Source of the DNA: Roseobacter sp. GAI101 | GTDB taxonomy: Bacteria > Pseudomonadota > Alphaproteobacteria > Rhodobacterales > Rhodobacteraceae | Reading direction: 5' to 3' | DNA: 64,000 nucleotides | NCBI RefSeq assembly: GCF_000156335.1 | Contig: NZ_DS999213.1 | Location: 1,365,352 to 1,429,351 of the forward strand | In this document: positions 8,832 through 18,228 of the stretch, piece by piece | How positions within the stretch are numbered: position 1 is the stretch's first letter | How the letters are laid out: every line of letters starts with the position of its first letter | The notes under the pieces: model-generated | Seen by the model: the letters and a program-made list of their open reading frames with translations, nothing else | Database searches by the model: none | What the model was told of the DNA's origin: nothing | Program-made: the position numbers and the translations under genes

Positions 8832-9842
8832 ATGAATGGTTTTGGTGGATTGAACAAATCCGAAAATGGCGTCGTGCTGGGGTTGGTGCAACTGAAACTG
8901 CCCGTGGTCGAGACCAAGGAACAGTTGACCGCGCAAACCGCGCGGGTCGTTGAACTGGTGGGCAAGGCCCGGCGCAATATGGGCACGATGGATCTGGTCG
9001 TGTTCCCCGAATACATGCTGCACGGCCTGTCGATGGACACCAACCCCGAAATCATGTGCACCATGGACGGCCCCGAAGTTGCAGCGCTGAAACAGGCCTG
9101 CATCGACAACAATATCTGGGGCTGCTTTTCGATCATGGAGTTCAACCCAGGCGGCTATCCTTTCAACACCGGCCTGATCATTGATGACCAGGGAGAGGTG
9201 CAGCTGTATTACCGCAAGATGCATCCTTGGGTCCCCGTCGAACCCTGGGAGCCGGGCGATATGGGCATCCCCGTCTGCACAGGCCCCAAGGGGGCCAAGA
9301 TCGGCCTGATCATCTGCCACGATGGCATGTTCCCCGAAATGTCCCGCGAGGCCGCCTATAAAGGGGCCGAGATCATGATCCGCACCGCCGGCTATACCGC
9401 GCCGATCCGGCAGGCGTGGCGGTTCACCAACCAGTCAAACAGCTTTTGCAACCTGATGGTGACGGCGAATGTCTGCATGTGCGGGTCCGACGGTACCTTT
9501 GACAGCATGGGCGAAGGCATGATCATCGACCACGAAGGCACCGTGATCGCTCATGGCAAAACCGGCCGCGCTGATGAAATTATCACCGCCGAAGTCCGGC
9601 CCGATCTGGTCCGCGAGGCGCGCGCGGGCTGGGGCGTTGAAAACAACCCCTACCAGTTCGGTCATCGCGGCTATGTCGCCGTGCAAGGTGGCGCGCAGGA
9701 TTGCCCCTATACCTACATGACCGATCTGGCTGCGGGCGCGTACCGCCTGCCCTGGGAGGACGAGGTCAAGGTCACGGACGGCACCGGCTTCGGCTTTCCC
9801 AAACCGAACCGCAAATTTGGCGAAAAGGAACCGGGCCAGTGA
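8832..9842 (+). CDS. amiF: Formamidase / aliphatic amidase (nitrilase superfamily)
   Basis: C-N hydrolase of 336 residues that releases ammonia from formamide or a short aliphatic amide. The nitrilase-superfamily triad is visible at the expected spacing: E60 in VVFPEYM, K129 in YYRKMHPW and C162 in [11 protein letters not shown]. Length and motifs match AmiF/AmiE rather than plant-type nitrilases. AGGAG lies before the start. Its last bases overlap the next gene (GTGA), so the two are translationally coupled. In this operon it could act on formamide, or on an N-formyl intermediate released from a degraded ring. That second role is inference; the family assignment is strong, and formamidase versus wider-range amidase is less certain. 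Confidence 0.9.
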   Translation: MNGFGGLNKSENGVVLGLVQLKLPVVETKEQLTAQTARVVELVGKARRNMGTMDLVVFPEYMLHGLSMDTNPEIMCTMDGPEVAALKQACIDNNIWGCFSIMEFNPGGYPFNTGLIIDDQGEVQLYYRKMHPWVPVEPWEPGDMGIPVCTGPKGAKIGLIICHDGMFPEMSREAAYKGAEIMIRTAGYTAPIRQAWRFTNQSNSFCNLMVTANVCMCGSDGTFDSMGEGMIIDHEGTVIAHGKTGRADEIITAEVRPDLVREARAGWGVENNPYQFGHRGYVAVQGGAQDCPYTYMTDLAAGAYRLPWEDEVKVTDGTGFGFPKPNRKFGEKEPGQ

Positions 9843-10516
9843 CCACAATAGACAGCACCCCCTACGCCTGGCCCTATGATGGCAACCTGCGGCCTGACAA
9901 CACCGCGCTGATCGTCATCGACATGCAGACCGATTTCTGCGGCACTGGTGGGTATGTCGATCACATGGGCTATGACCTGTCGCTGACCCAAGCGCCTATT
10001 GAACCTATCAAGGCGCTATTGGCCGCCATGCGCGGCAAGGGCTATCACATCATCCACACCCGCGAAGGGCACCGCCCCGACCTGTCCGATCTGCCCCCCA
10101 ACAAACGCTGGCGCAGCCAGCAGATCGGCGCTGGCATCGGCGACGCGGGCCCCTGTGGCAAGATTCTGATCCGGGGCGAGGCCGGTTGGGACATCATCCC
10201 CGAGCTCTATCCGCTGGACGGCGAAATCATCATCGACAAACCCGGCAAGGGCAGTTTTTGCGCCACCGATCTTGAGCTGATCCTGCGTACGAAAGGCATC
10301 ACCAACCTGATCCTGACGGGCATCACCACCGATGTTTGCGTATCGACAACGATGCGCGAGGCGAATGACCGGGGCTTTGAATGCGTGATCGTCGAAGACT
10401 GCTGCGGCGCAACCGACACCGGCAACCATGCCGCCGCGATCAAGATGGTCACCATGCAGGGCGGCGTCTTTGGTGCCGTGACCGACAGCCAGCGCCTGAT
10501 CGCGGGGCTGGTGTGA
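9839..10516 (+). CDS. biuH: Biuret hydrolase-like cysteine hydrolase (isochorismatase family)
   Basis: Cysteine amidohydrolase of 225 residues. I place the start at the GTG of 9839, overlapping the formamidase stop. The isochorismatase-fold triad is visible: D28 in [10 protein letters not shown]134 in [10 protein letters not shown] and C167 in [17 protein letters not shown]. From memory, this spacing and the surrounding blocks ([35 protein letters not shown]) closely resemble characterised rhizobial biuret hydrolase; I could not align them. BiuH converts biuret to allophanate plus ammonia. The product would be taken by the AtzF-type enzyme at 2681, in the same predicted regulon. Alternatives are a ureidoacrylate hydrolase (RutB-like) or another ureido amidase. 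Fold certain, biuret specificity likely but unproven. Confidence 0.8.
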   Translation: MTTIDSTPYAWPYDGNLRPDNTALIVIDMQTDFCGTGGYVDHMGYDLSLTQAPIEPIKALLAAMRGKGYHIIHTREGHRPDLSDLPPNKRWRSQQIGAGIGDAGPCGKILIRGEAGWDIIPELYPLDGEIIIDKPGKGSFCATDLELILRTKGITNLILTGITTDVCVSTTMREANDRGFECVIVEDCCGATDTGNHAAAIKMVTMQGGVFGAVTDSQRLIAGLV

Positions 10517-10550
10517 TGCGGCGGTTGCCGCCAGACGCGGCAGGCACGCT

Positions 10551-12077
10551 ATGAAATACGAACACGATAACGGGGCCATCAGCGTCGAAGCGCTGAACAT
10601 GACCATGAAATTCGGGGCATTCACCGCCCTTGATGAAGTGTCGATCAGCATTCCCGCAGGCTCGTTTCACGCATTGCTCGGCGAAAACGGGGCCGGGAAA
10701 TCCACCCTCGTCAAATGCATGATGGGCTTTTATCACGCTACCGACGGGGAATTGTTGGTCGCCGGGAAACAGGCCCGCATGACGGACCCCAAAGTGGCGC
10801 AAACGCTGGGGCTTGGCATGGTCTACCAGCATTTTACGCTCGTGCCGTCGCTGACAGCCGCTGAAAATCTGGTAATCAGCCGTACCGACACCCCGGCCCT
10901 GATCGACTGGCGGCGCGAACGTACCGCCCTTGATGCCTTCATGGCGAAGATGCCGTTTTCAGTGCCGCTGGACCAGCCCGTCAGCCGTCTGGCAGCGGGC
11001 GAAAAACAAAAGCTCGAGATCCTCAAGCAGCTGTATCTGGGCAACCGTTTTCTGATCCTCGACGAACCAACGTCGGTTCTGACCCCGTCAGAAGCGGACG
11101 AGGTTCTGGGCCATGTGCGCGCCCTGACCCGCGCAGGCGAAATCACGGTTCTGATGATCACCCACAAGTTCCGCGAAGTCAGCGCCTTTGCCGACGATGT
11201 GTCGATCCTGCGGCGCGGGAAATATGTCGGGGGCGGTGCCGTCGCGGACCTGAGCATCGACGAGATGAGCCGCGCGATGATGGGCGAGGCCCCTGTGGTC
11301 AGCGAACGCACCCGCAAGGGCACCCAAGGCCAGCCGCTGATGACCCTGCACGGGCTCAGGACTGCGGATCGCACCGGCCTTAAGGACATCCAGATTGACG
11401 ACGTGACCCTGCATTCCGGCGAAATCCTTGGTATTGCGGGCATCTCCGGCAACGGCCAGATGGAGCTGATGGAAATTCTCACCGGCCAGCGCCGGATCAG
11501 AAGTGGCACGATCACGGTCAACGGCACCGCTTACGGTGCCACCCGCGCCGAAGCGCGCGCCCACGCGATCCGCTACCTGCCCGAAGAACCGTTGCGCAAC
11601 GCCTGTGCGCCCCGGATGTCCGTGGCCGAAAACCTTGCGTTCCGGATGTTCGACATCGGCAAGGATGGCACGCATGTCTTTTGGAAGGACAACCGCGCCA
11701 TCGCCGGCAATGCAACTACGCTGATCGATGCGTTCAAGGTCAAGACCAGTTCCCCCGCCGCGCCCATTGCATCGCTGTCGGGCGGCAATGTCCAGCGTGC
11801 CGTTCTGGGCCGCGAACTGACCGGCGATGTCAAAGCGCTGATCGTGTCGAACCCCTGCTTTGGTCTGGATTTCGCAGCTGTCTCCGCGATCCGCGACCGC
11901 CTGATCGAGGCGCGGAACCAAGGCACCGCGATCCTTTTGATCAGCGAGGATCTGGACGAGATCATGGAGCTTTCGGACCGCATTCTGGTGATGTCCGAAG
12001 GCCGCATTGCGTTCGAAACCCCGATTGCGACGGCCGATGTGGCGCAGATCGGACAACATATGGCGGGGCATGGATGA
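10551..12077 (+). CDS. ABC transporter ATP-binding protein, BMP/nucleoside type (double ATPase)
   Basis: Cytoplasmic ATPase of 508 residues with two nucleotide-binding domains in one chain, as in YufO/NupO and RbsA-type proteins. The first domain has Walker [11 protein letters not shown]-loop MVYQHF, signature LAAGEKQ and Walker [10 protein letters not shown]. The second (from about residue 255) has a degenerate P-loop ISGNGQ, signature LSGGNVQRA and a weak Walker B. This asymmetry is normal for the family. It serves the two permeases at 6784-8819, but is separated from them by the formamidase and BiuH-like genes, an unusual interleaving that ties enzymes and uptake into one unit. The stop overlaps the start of the next hydrolase (ATGA). 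Confidence 0.93.
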   Translation: MKYEHDNGAISVEALNMTMKFGAFTALDEVSISIPAGSFHALLGENGAGKSTLVKCMMGFYHATDGELLVAGKQARMTDPKVAQTLGLGMVYQHFTLVPSLTAAENLVISRTDTPALIDWRRERTALDAFMAKMPFSVPLDQPVSRLAAGEKQKLEILKQLYLGNRFLILDEPTSVLTPSEADEVLGHVRALTRAGEITVLMITHKFREVSAFADDVSILRRGKYVGGGAVADLSIDEMSRAMMGEAPVVSERTRKGTQGQPLMTLHGLRTADRTGLKDIQIDDVTLHSGEILGIAGISGNGQMELMEILTGQRRIRSGTITVNGTAYGATRAEARAHAIRYLPEEPLRNACAPRMSVAENLAFRMFDIGKDGTHVFWKDNRAIAGNATTLIDAFKVKTSSPAAPIASLSGGNVQRAVLGRELTGDVKALIVSNPCFGLDFAAVSAIRDRLIEARNQGTAILLISEDLDEIMELSDRILVMSEGRIAFETPIATADVAQIGQHMAGHG

Positions 12078-12742
12078 TGACCAAAATTGACGCGGCACCT
12101 TTCGCATTTCCCTTTGACCGCGACAAGATTGCGCTGGTGGTCATCGACATGCAGCGCGATTTCATCGAACCGGGCGGCTTTGGCGCAAGCCTTGGTAATG
12201 ACGTCAGCCTGCTGGGGGCCATCGTGCCCACGGTGCGCCGCCTGCTGGACGGTTTTCGCGCTGCAGGCCTGCCCGTCTTTCACACACGTGAATGCCATCT
12301 GCCGGACCTGTCGGATTGCCCTCCCGCCAAGCGCCTTCGCGGTGCGCCGGCACTGCGCATCGGTGACGCGGGGCCGATGGGCCGCATTCTGATCGCAGGC
12401 GAACCCGGCGCGGACATTATCCCCGAATTGGCCCCCCTGCCCGATGAAACCGTGATCGAAAAACCCGGCAAGGGTGCTTTCTATGGCACCGGCTTCGGCG
12501 ACATGCTGGCGGCGCGCGGCATTGCGCAACTGGCGATCGCCGGGGTCACGACCGAAGTCTGCGTGCAGACCACCATGCGCGAAGCCAATGACCGCGGCTA
12601 TGACTGCCTGCTGGCAACCGATGCCACCGAAAGCTATTTCCCGTCCTTCAAGGCGGCCACCATCGACATGATCGTCGCGCAAGGCGGTATCGTGGGATGG
12701 GCGGCCCCGACAGACGCAATTCTGGAGGCGCTTGATGGCTGA
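12074..12742 (+). CDS. Second isochorismatase-family cysteine hydrolase
   Basis: Cysteine amidohydrolase of 222 residues, a diverged paralogue of the BiuH-like protein at 9839. The triad is D25 in [11 protein letters not shown]130 in [10 protein letters not shown] and C163 in [17 protein letters not shown]. Shared blocks include [15 protein letters not shown] and [10 protein letters not shown]. The start ATG at 12074 overlaps the ATPase stop; ATG 12077 is an in-frame alternative. Two such enzymes in one operon suggest two successive amide cleavages, for example one on a ureido or formyl precursor and one on biuret itself. Which does what cannot be decided by reading. The stop overlaps the cupin gene start by eight bases. 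Confidence 0.88.
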   Translation: MMTKIDAAPFAFPFDRDKIALVVIDMQRDFIEPGGFGASLGNDVSLLGAIVPTVRRLLDGFRAAGLPVFHTRECHLPDLSDCPPAKRLRGAPALRIGDAGPMGRILIAGEPGADIIPELAPLPDETVIEKPGKGAFYGTGFGDMLAARGIAQLAIAGVTTEVCVQTTMREANDRGYDCLLATDATESYFPSFKAATIDMIVAQGGIVGWAAPTDAILEALDG

Positions 12743-13070
12743 TCCAAAATCCTTTGCCGGTCTGTTACCCGACAGCTGGCAGACCATGCCCTTTGAACAT
12801 TTCCGCGAAGGTGTTGAAATCTGCCATCTTTGGCAAGGCGGACCGGATGTCGCCCTGCTGCGCTATGCCGCCGGGGCGTCCGTGCCACGCCACCGCCACA
12901 CCGGACTGGAAACGATATTGGTGCTGTCCGGGAGCCAAAGCGACGACAACGGCCGCTATTCCGCTGGTTCGATCGTGTTCAACCCGGCAGGATCGGTCCA
13001 CGACGTCTGGTCCGAAGACGGATGCACCGTCTTGATCCAATGGGAAAAACCTGTCGAATTTGTGGACTGA
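12735..13070 (+). CDS. Small cupin-domain protein (ChrR-type fold)
   Basis: Single-domain cupin of 111 residues closing the operon. Metal ligands are visible in cupin motif 1 ([17 protein letters not shown]: His, His, Glu) and motif 2 ([12 protein letters not shown]: His). The start at 12735 is preceded by GGAGG and lies inside the end of the preceding hydrolase gene, so it is translationally coupled. Similar small cupins occur as ChrR-like C-terminal domains and as isolated metal-binding proteins. In this operon it may be a non-catalytic sensor, or may open or isomerise an intermediate. Function is not known. Confidence 0.82.
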   Translation: MADPKSFAGLLPDSWQTMPFEHFREGVEICHLWQGGPDVALLRYAAGASVPRHRHTGLETILVLSGSQSDDNGRYSAGSIVFNPAGSVHDVWSEDGCTVLIQWEKPVEFVD

Positions 13071-13151
13071 TACCGCTGTTCGCCTGTCTGCAGCCCTTGC
13101 GTGACTGAGCCGCCGTTTCAGCTCGACTGAACCAACAACGATTATCAAACG

Positions 13152-13179
13152 ACGCGCCCGCGGGGGTCCGCAGGCGCGT
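13152..13179. terminator. Hairpin between convergent operon end and proA
   Basis: Twelve-base arms ACGCGCCCGCGG (13152-13163) and CCGCAGGCGCGT (13168-13179) pair with one mismatch around a GGGT loop. It lies between the cupin stop (13070, plus strand) and the proA stop (13188, minus strand). The flanking T-rich tract is poor on both sides, so termination efficiency is uncertain. Confidence 0.6.
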
Positions 13180-13187
13180 GCATTGTA

Positions 13188-14468
13188 TTACGGACGCTTC
13201 TGCCCGTCGCCAAAGACGAAGTATTTGAAGCTTGTCAGCTGCTCAGCACCAACCGGGCCGCGGGCATGCATTTTGCCTGTGGCAATGCCGATCTCTGCCC
13301 CCATGCCGAATTCGCCGCCGTCTGAAAACTGCGTCGACGCATTGTGCATCACGACCGCTGAATCGATCGCAACCATAAAGCGTTTCGCAGCGTCACGATC
13401 CTCGGCCACGACGGCATCCGTGTGCCCCGAGGAATGGGCCTGCACAAAGCCAATCGCCTCTTCCAGACCGTTCACGATCTTTACGGAGATGATGTTGCTC
13501 AGGTACTCTGTATTCCAGTCTGTATCGTTGGCGGCGACCATGTCGGGCAGGATCTCTCTTGCCGCTGCATCGCCGCGCAATTCACAATCCTCAAGCGCGA
13601 CAGCCAGTGTCGGCAGCACCTCGGCCGCGATCTTGCGGTCGATCACCACGCATTCAGTGGCCCCACAAATGCCCGTCCGGCGCATCTTGGCGTTCTGCAC
13701 GATGCCGACGGCCTTTTCGAGATCGGCGCTCTCGTGGATATAGGTGTGGTTGTTGCCATCAAGATGCAGCAATGTCGGCACCCGCGCTTCCTTTTGCACC
13801 AGCGACACCAGACCGCGCCCGCCGCGCGGGATCACCAGATCAACCGTCTCGATGCTGTGCAGCAGCAGTTTCACCGCCTCGCGGTCGCGCGTATCCACCA
13901 GTTGGACGGCGTCCTCCGGCAGCCCCGCAGCCCGCAGGCCCTGCGCCAGACAGGCGACGATCACCCGCGACGATTGCAGGCTTTCGGATCCGCCCCGCAA
14001 GATAACGGCATTGCCGGATTTTATGCAAAGGGCACCCGCATCGGAACCCACGTTTGGACGCGACTCGTAAATCATTGCGATGACGCCGATCGGCACGCTG
14101 ACCCGGTCAATCTTCAGCCCGTTGGGCCGGTTGAATGTCGCAAGGCTGCGCCCCAGCGGGTCGTCTTGCCCTGCAATCGCCTCGACCGCATCGGCCATCG
14201 CCGCCACGCGGTCCTCGCTCAGGCTAAGCCGGTCGATAAAGGCGTCGTCCTTGCCGCTGTCCTTGATGCTCTCGAGGTCCTTCGCATTTGCCGCCAAAAT
14301 CTCTGCCGTACGGGCGCGCAGGGCTGTTGCGGCTTCTCGCAGCGCCAGATTGCGCTGTTCGGCAGTCGCCATGGCAAGATCGCGCGATGCCGCCTTGGCG
14401 CGCTGGCCAAGGTCCGCGACGAGGGTCGCGACGGTCATCTGGGCGGTATCTGTGCTCATGTCATTCAT
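13188..14468 (-). CDS. proA: Gamma-glutamyl phosphate reductase
   Basis: NADPH-dependent reduction of glutamyl-5-phosphate to glutamate semialdehyde, second step of proline synthesis. The 426 residues match the family length. Recognisable blocks are '[34 protein letters not shown]', catalytic Cys in '[15 protein letters not shown]', and the C-terminal '[35 protein letters not shown]'. AAGGAG precedes the start at 14468. In many relatives proB and proA are adjacent and co-directional; here proB (15069) is on the other strand across 600 bases. Confidence 0.97.
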   Translation of the reverse strand: MNDMSTDTAQMTVATLVADLGQRAKAASRDLAMATAEQRNLALREAATALRARTAEILAANAKDLESIKDSGKDDAFIDRLSLSEDRVAAMADAVEAIAGQDDPLGRSLATFNRPNGLKIDRVSVPIGVIAMIYESRPNVGSDAGALCIKSGNAVILRGGSESLQSSRVIVACLAQGLRAAGLPEDAVQLVDTRDREAVKLLLHSIETVDLVIPRGGRGLVSLVQKEARVPTLLHLDGNNHTYIHESADLEKAVGIVQNAKMRRTGICGATECVVIDRKIAAEVLPTLAVALEDCELRGDAAAREILPDMVAANDTDWNTEYLSNIISVKIVNGLEEAIGFVQAHSSGHTDAVVAEDRDAAKRFMVAIDSAVVMHNASTQFSDGGEFGMGAEIGIATGKMHARGPVGAEQLTSFKYFVFGDGQKRP

Positions 14469-15068
14469 ACTCTATACTCCTTCAAAGATTTGCAGGTCTT
14501 GCGATGGCGTGCCTTGCTGCGCCAGCACCATGCCAACCGGCCTGCTTGTGGTATCCGCGTCGCGGTATCAGCGTGCCCCTTGTCGGAAGGGCATCCATGA
14601 TCGCGTGCCGCGAGTTCGCCAAAGTGCTACATTCATCAACGATCAAATATGTCGCTTTTAGAACATATCAAGTCCACACCGGACCCGCCACCGCAAAGGG
14701 GCTGCCGACCGTCAGCCGACTGACTTCATTGTCGTCGCGATAACGCGGACCAACGTGGGCCGTCTTGCCGCATCCGATCACTTGCATGTTCATTTTCGGT
14801 CCCTTCCGCCTTGCCCGACCCCGCCCTGGAAACGCGCGAAATCTGCACTGCGTCACCCGCCCGGAATGTCCGTACAAGTGCTTTTTTTCGACGGGTCGGC
14901 CTTGGGCCAACTGGACGCTGCGCTGCAGCGACCTAGTTGCACTTCCATGACGGTTTCATGTTATAGCAACCCGAATCGATTGAAGGGACAGTGCTATAGG
15001 TCAGCGTCACAGAACGCAAACCACCGAGACTTTATCCCTTGCAATCAACAAGATATAGGAGACATAAG
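14469..15068. other. 600-base intergenic region between divergent proA and proB
   Basis: Unusually long for this genome. It contains the divergent promoters of proA and proB, and one short minus-strand reading frame (14668-14793) described separately. The 200 bases nearest proB are AT-richer than the surroundings. I saw no RNA gene, riboswitch fold or repeat. Confidence 0.5.
14668..14793 (-). CDS. Possible 41-residue small protein
   Basis: A short reading frame in the proA-proB gap, beginning MNMQVIGCGKTAHVGPRYRD and ending GPVWT. AAGGGA lies eight bases upstream of the ATG, and third codon positions are mostly G or C, as in real genes of this genome. No family is recognised and there is no signal peptide or membrane segment. 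It could be a genuine small protein, a leader peptide or chance. Confidence 0.3.
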   Translation of the reverse strand: MNMQVIGCGKTAHVGPRYRDDNEVSRLTVGSPFAVAGPVWT

Positions 15069-16229
15069 ATGTCAAAGAAGAAAAAAATCGTTGTCAAAAT
15101 CGGATCCAGCCTGCTTGCAAACAGCGACAAACTTACCCTGCGTTACGCTTTTATGAACGGATTGATGAACGATCTGGCCCATCTTCAAAAAGAAGGTCAT
15201 GACATCATTCTGACCTCTTCCGGGTCGGTCGCATTGGGGCTGAACATGATTGGAAAACGCCCCGAAGATGCGGGCATTCTGGACAAGCAAGCCGCCGCAG
15301 CCTGCGGTCAGCCCTTGCTGATGAACGCCTATCGGCAGGTCGCCTCAGAGTATGATATGGACGTCGCCCAAATGCTGGTGACGGTGGGTGATATGGAAGA
15401 GCGCCGCCGGTTTTTGAACATCAAAAACACGATGCTGCGCTTGTTCGAAAGCGACATCCTTCCGATCATCAACGAGAACGATTCCATCGCGACGCATGAC
15501 TTGCGCGTGGGCGACAACGACCGCCTTTCCGCCAAGGTAGCACAGATGATCAACGCCGATCTGCTGATCATCCTGACCAGTGTCGAAGGCCTGTATGACC
15601 GCGATCCGTCCGAACCCGGTGCGCAGTTCATCTCGGAAATCGAGGACGTCAGCGAACATCTGGAATCGACCACCGGCATCAGTGCCTTGGGCAGTGGCGG
15701 CATGTTGACCAAGATGCAGGCCGCGAACATGGCGCAGAATGCAGGCGTCGAAACCATCATCGCCGACGGCATCATCGAACGGCCCATCTCGTCCGTGCTG
15801 AACAACGAGCGACGCTTCACGCGCTGCCTTGTCACCGGGGAAACCCTTTCGCCGCTGAAGGTCTGGCTCAGCAACCGGCTCAAGGTTTCGGGCACGCTTG
15901 TCGTCCCCAAGGCGGTGGCGTCAGCCGTGGCCGAAGGAACCTGCGGAATCAGCCGGAGCGACATCATTTCGATCCAAGGCGATTTCAGCAAGGGCGACGT
16001 TCTGCACGTCTATGACGAAGAAGGTACCGAAATTGCCCGCGGCCTGACGAACTTCTCGTCCGAGGAAACCATGTTGATGGCCCGCAACCTCGATACACCC
16101 GTCGAAGACGTGATCGGCTACAAGACAAAGGCCGATGTTATCGCCGTCGAGAACATTCTGGTTCTCGAGGACAACCACCTGCTGCTGGATGCCCCCGAGG
16201 ACGATCAGAAGATCGTTGCCCCTGTCTAA
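15069..16229 (+). CDS. proB: Glutamate 5-kinase
   Basis: Phosphorylates glutamate to glutamyl-5-phosphate, the first committed step of proline synthesis. The 386 residues comprise an amino-acid-kinase domain (N-terminal KIVVKIGSSLL; 'IINENDSIA'; 'VGDNDRLSAKVA'; 'ALGSGGMLTKMQAA') and a C-terminal PUA domain from about residue 280 ('GTLVVPKAVASAV...'). The start at 15069 follows TAGGAG. The protein begins with a lysine run (MSKKKKIVVK), and its gene is less GC-rich at the 5' end. It is not next to obg, as it often is in relatives, and faces away from proA. It may be an osmotically controlled or second copy; that is inference. Confidence 0.95.
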   Translation: MSKKKKIVVKIGSSLLANSDKLTLRYAFMNGLMNDLAHLQKEGHDIILTSSGSVALGLNMIGKRPEDAGILDKQAAAACGQPLLMNAYRQVASEYDMDVAQMLVTVGDMEERRRFLNIKNTMLRLFESDILPIINENDSIATHDLRVGDNDRLSAKVAQMINADLLIILTSVEGLYDRDPSEPGAQFISEIEDVSEHLESTTGISALGSGGMLTKMQAANMAQNAGVETIIADGIIERPISSVLNNERRFTRCLVTGETLSPLKVWLSNRLKVSGTLVVPKAVASAVAEGTCGISRSDIISIQGDFSKGDVLHVYDEEGTEIARGLTNFSSEETMLMARNLDTPVEDVIGYKTKADVIAVENILVLEDNHLLLDAPEDDQKIVAPV

Positions 16230-16237
16230 AAGTATCT

Positions 16238-16285
16238 GTCAGCCCGCCCGTCCCGCCACATTGCGGGGCCACCGGGCGGGCTGAC
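16238..16285 (+). terminator. Strong hairpin after proB
   Basis: Thirteen-base perfect arms GTCAGCCCGCCCG (16238-16250) and CGGGCGGGCTGAC (16273-16285), with an inner CCCGC/GCGGG stem. It begins nine bases after the proB stop and lies before the convergent thiolase gene. The T-tract is short (TGGTTTTGG). Confidence 0.75.
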
Positions 16286-16341
16286 ATGGTTTTGGTCGCT
16301 GAAACGCGACGCGGGCACAACTGCGTGGTGATGCCGTTGAT

Positions 16342-17544
16342 TTACACCCGCTCCAGCGCCAGTGCGATACCCTGTCCGACGCCGATGCACATGGTCGACA
16401 AGGACCGCTTGCCACCGTTCAACGACAGCTCAAGTGCTGCCGACCCGCTGATCCGCGCACCCGACATGCCCAAAGGATGGCCCAACGCAATCGCACCACC
16501 ATTGGGGTTCACGCGGGGGTCATCGTCCGAAATGCCAAGGGCGCGCAACGTGGCAAGACCCTGGCTGGCAAAGGCTTCGTTCAGTTCGATCACGTCGAAA
16601 TCTGTCTGGCTTAGCCCTAGGCGCGCCATCAGTTTCTGCGACGCCGGGGCCGGGCCGAACCCCATGATGCGCGGTGCAACACCTGCTGTGGCACCCCCCA
16701 GAATGCGGGCAATCGGCGTCAAGCCGTATTTGGCCGCCGCCTCGGCCGAGGCGATGATCAGGGCCGCAGCGCCGTCATTCACACCCGATGCGTTGCCCGC
16801 CGTCACAGTACCGCCCTTGCGGAAAGGCGTGGGCAATTTTGCCAACTGCTCAAGCGATGTCGCGCGCAAATGTTCATCCGCGTCGAACACAATATCGTCG
16901 CCACGCCGCTGGGGAATGGTGACCGGCGTGATCTCCTTGGCCAATCGTCCGCCGGACTGGGCCTCTCCGGCCTTGGTCTGGCTGCGCAGGGCAAAAGCGT
17001 CCTGATCGGCCCGACTGATGTTGAAATCCTCGGCCACGTTCTCGCCGGTTTCGGGCATGGATTCGACGCCGTATTGCGCCTTCATCAGCGGGTTCACAAA
17101 ACGCCAGCCGATGGTCGTGTCATAGATTTCCGCGTTGCGCGAATAGGCACTGGTGGCTTTGGGCATCACGAAGGGCGCGCGGCTCATGCTTTCGACACCG
17201 CCTGCGATCATCAGGTCGGATTCGCCTGCCTTGATCGCGCGCGCGGCAGCAATGATCGCGTCCATGCCGGATCCGCACAGCCGGTTGATCGTGGTCCCCG
17301 TCACCGCTTCGGGCAGGCCCGACAGCAGCGCGGACATGCGCGCCACGTTGCGGTTATCTTCGCCCGCTTGGTTGGCGCAACCAAAGATCACGTCATCCAC
17401 GGCCTCCCAATCCACGCCAGTGTTGCGCGCCATCAAGGCCCGCAGCGGGATCGCCCCCAGATCATCCGCGCGCACAGAGGCAAGCGAGCCACCAAAGCGC
17501 CCGATCGGGGTGCGGATATAGTCACAAATAAAAGCGTCAGCCAT
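16342..17544 (-). CDS. pcaF: 3-oxoadipyl-CoA thiolase
   Basis: Cleaves 3-oxoadipyl-CoA with CoA to succinyl-CoA and acetyl-CoA, the last step of the beta-ketoadipate pathway. It is 400 residues, the PcaF length. Thiolase motifs: nucleophilic Cys in INRLCGSGMDAI, 'NEAFASQ', 'NPNGGAIALGHPLGMSGAR' and the C-terminal Cys/His segment 'STMCIGVGQGIALALERV'. The N-terminus 'ICDYIRTPIGRFGGSLA' is typical of PcaF/PaaJ thiolases. AAGGAA precedes the start. Nine bases separate it from pcaJ, so pcaI-pcaJ-pcaF form one minus-strand operon. Confidence 0.93.
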   Translation of the reverse strand: MADAFICDYIRTPIGRFGGSLASVRADDLGAIPLRALMARNTGVDWEAVDDVIFGCANQAGEDNRNVARMSALLSGLPEAVTGTTINRLCGSGMDAIIAAARAIKAGESDLMIAGGVESMSRAPFVMPKATSAYSRNAEIYDTTIGWRFVNPLMKAQYGVESMPETGENVAEDFNISRADQDAFALRSQTKAGEAQSGGRLAKEITPVTIPQRRGDDIVFDADEHLRATSLEQLAKLPTPFRKGGTVTAGNASGVNDGAAALIIASAEAAAKYGLTPIARILGGATAGVAPRIMGFGPAPASQKLMARLGLSQTDFDVIELNEAFASQGLATLRALGISDDDPRVNPNGGAIALGHPLGMSGARISGSAALELSLNGGKRSLSTMCIGVGQGIALALERV

Positions 17545-17553
17545 GGGTATTCC

Positions 17554-18228
17554 TTATAGTTCCGGGGTGATCAGGTCGATGACCGGATCCGTGATATGAA
17601 GTTCAGCATCGGTCAAATTTTGCAGGTCTTCCAGCGAAATCTGCGGCAGTTTTTCGCGCAGGACGAAACGTCCGCCTTCGATATCGACCACCGCAAGGCT
17701 GGTATAGACGCGCGTGACGCACGCAAGACCGGTCAACGGAAAGATGCATTTTTCGACCAGTTTCGGTGCGCCGTCTTTGGTGACATGGTCGGTTATCACC
17801 GCGACACGCTTGGCCCCGTGGACCAGATCCATGGCACCGCCCACCGCTGGCACGCCCTTGGCCCCGACGCGCCAGTTCGCCAGATCACCGTTTTGCGCGA
17901 CCTGATAAGCACCCAAGATGGCCACGTCCAGATGCCCGCCGCGCACCATCGCAAAGCTGTCGGCGTGATGAAAGAAAGACGCGCCCGGGTTCAGCGTCAC
18001 CGCGCGTTTGCCCGCGTTGATCAGATCCCAGTCTTCCTGCCCCGCTGCGGGGGACGGACCAAAGCCCAGAATGCCGTTTTCGGTGTGAAAGATGGCCTGA
18101 CGGCCTTCGGGCTGGTACTGCGCAACCTTTTCGGGGAAGCCGATGCCAAGATTGACATAAGCACCGTCATGAATGTCTTGCGCCGCGCGCCACGCAATTT
18201 GCGCGTTCGAGAGTTTATGATCGGTCAT
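17554..18228 (-). CDS. pcaJ: 3-oxoadipate CoA-transferase, beta subunit
   Basis: Beta subunit (224 residues) of the succinyl-CoA:3-oxoadipate CoA-transferase that activates 3-oxoadipate. It shows the CoA-transferase II pattern: 'YVNLGIGFPEKVAQYQ', the catalytic Glu in 'HTENGILGFGP' and 'GGAMDLVHGAKRVAVITDH'. The start codon overlaps the pcaI stop (ATGA). Sequence alone cannot fully exclude a generic 3-oxoacid CoA-transferase, but the adjacent pcaF gene favours the beta-ketoadipate role. Confidence 0.92.
   Translation of the reverse strand: MTDHKLSNAQIAWRAAQDIHDGAYVNLGIGFPEKVAQYQPEGRQAIFHTENGILGFGPSPAAGQEDWDLINAGKRAVTLNPGASFFHHADSFAMVRGGHLDVAILGAYQVAQNGDLANWRVGAKGVPAVGGAMDLVHGAKRVAVITDHVTKDGAPKLVEKCIFPLTGLACVTRVYTSLAVVDIEGGRFVLREKLPQISLEDLQNLTDAELHITDPVIDLITPEL

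Noticed and set aside
14930..14970. Sigma-70 promoter for proB (TTGCAC ... TATAGC)
   Set aside because: The spacer is about 19 bases and the match is weak; not strong enough to list as a feature.
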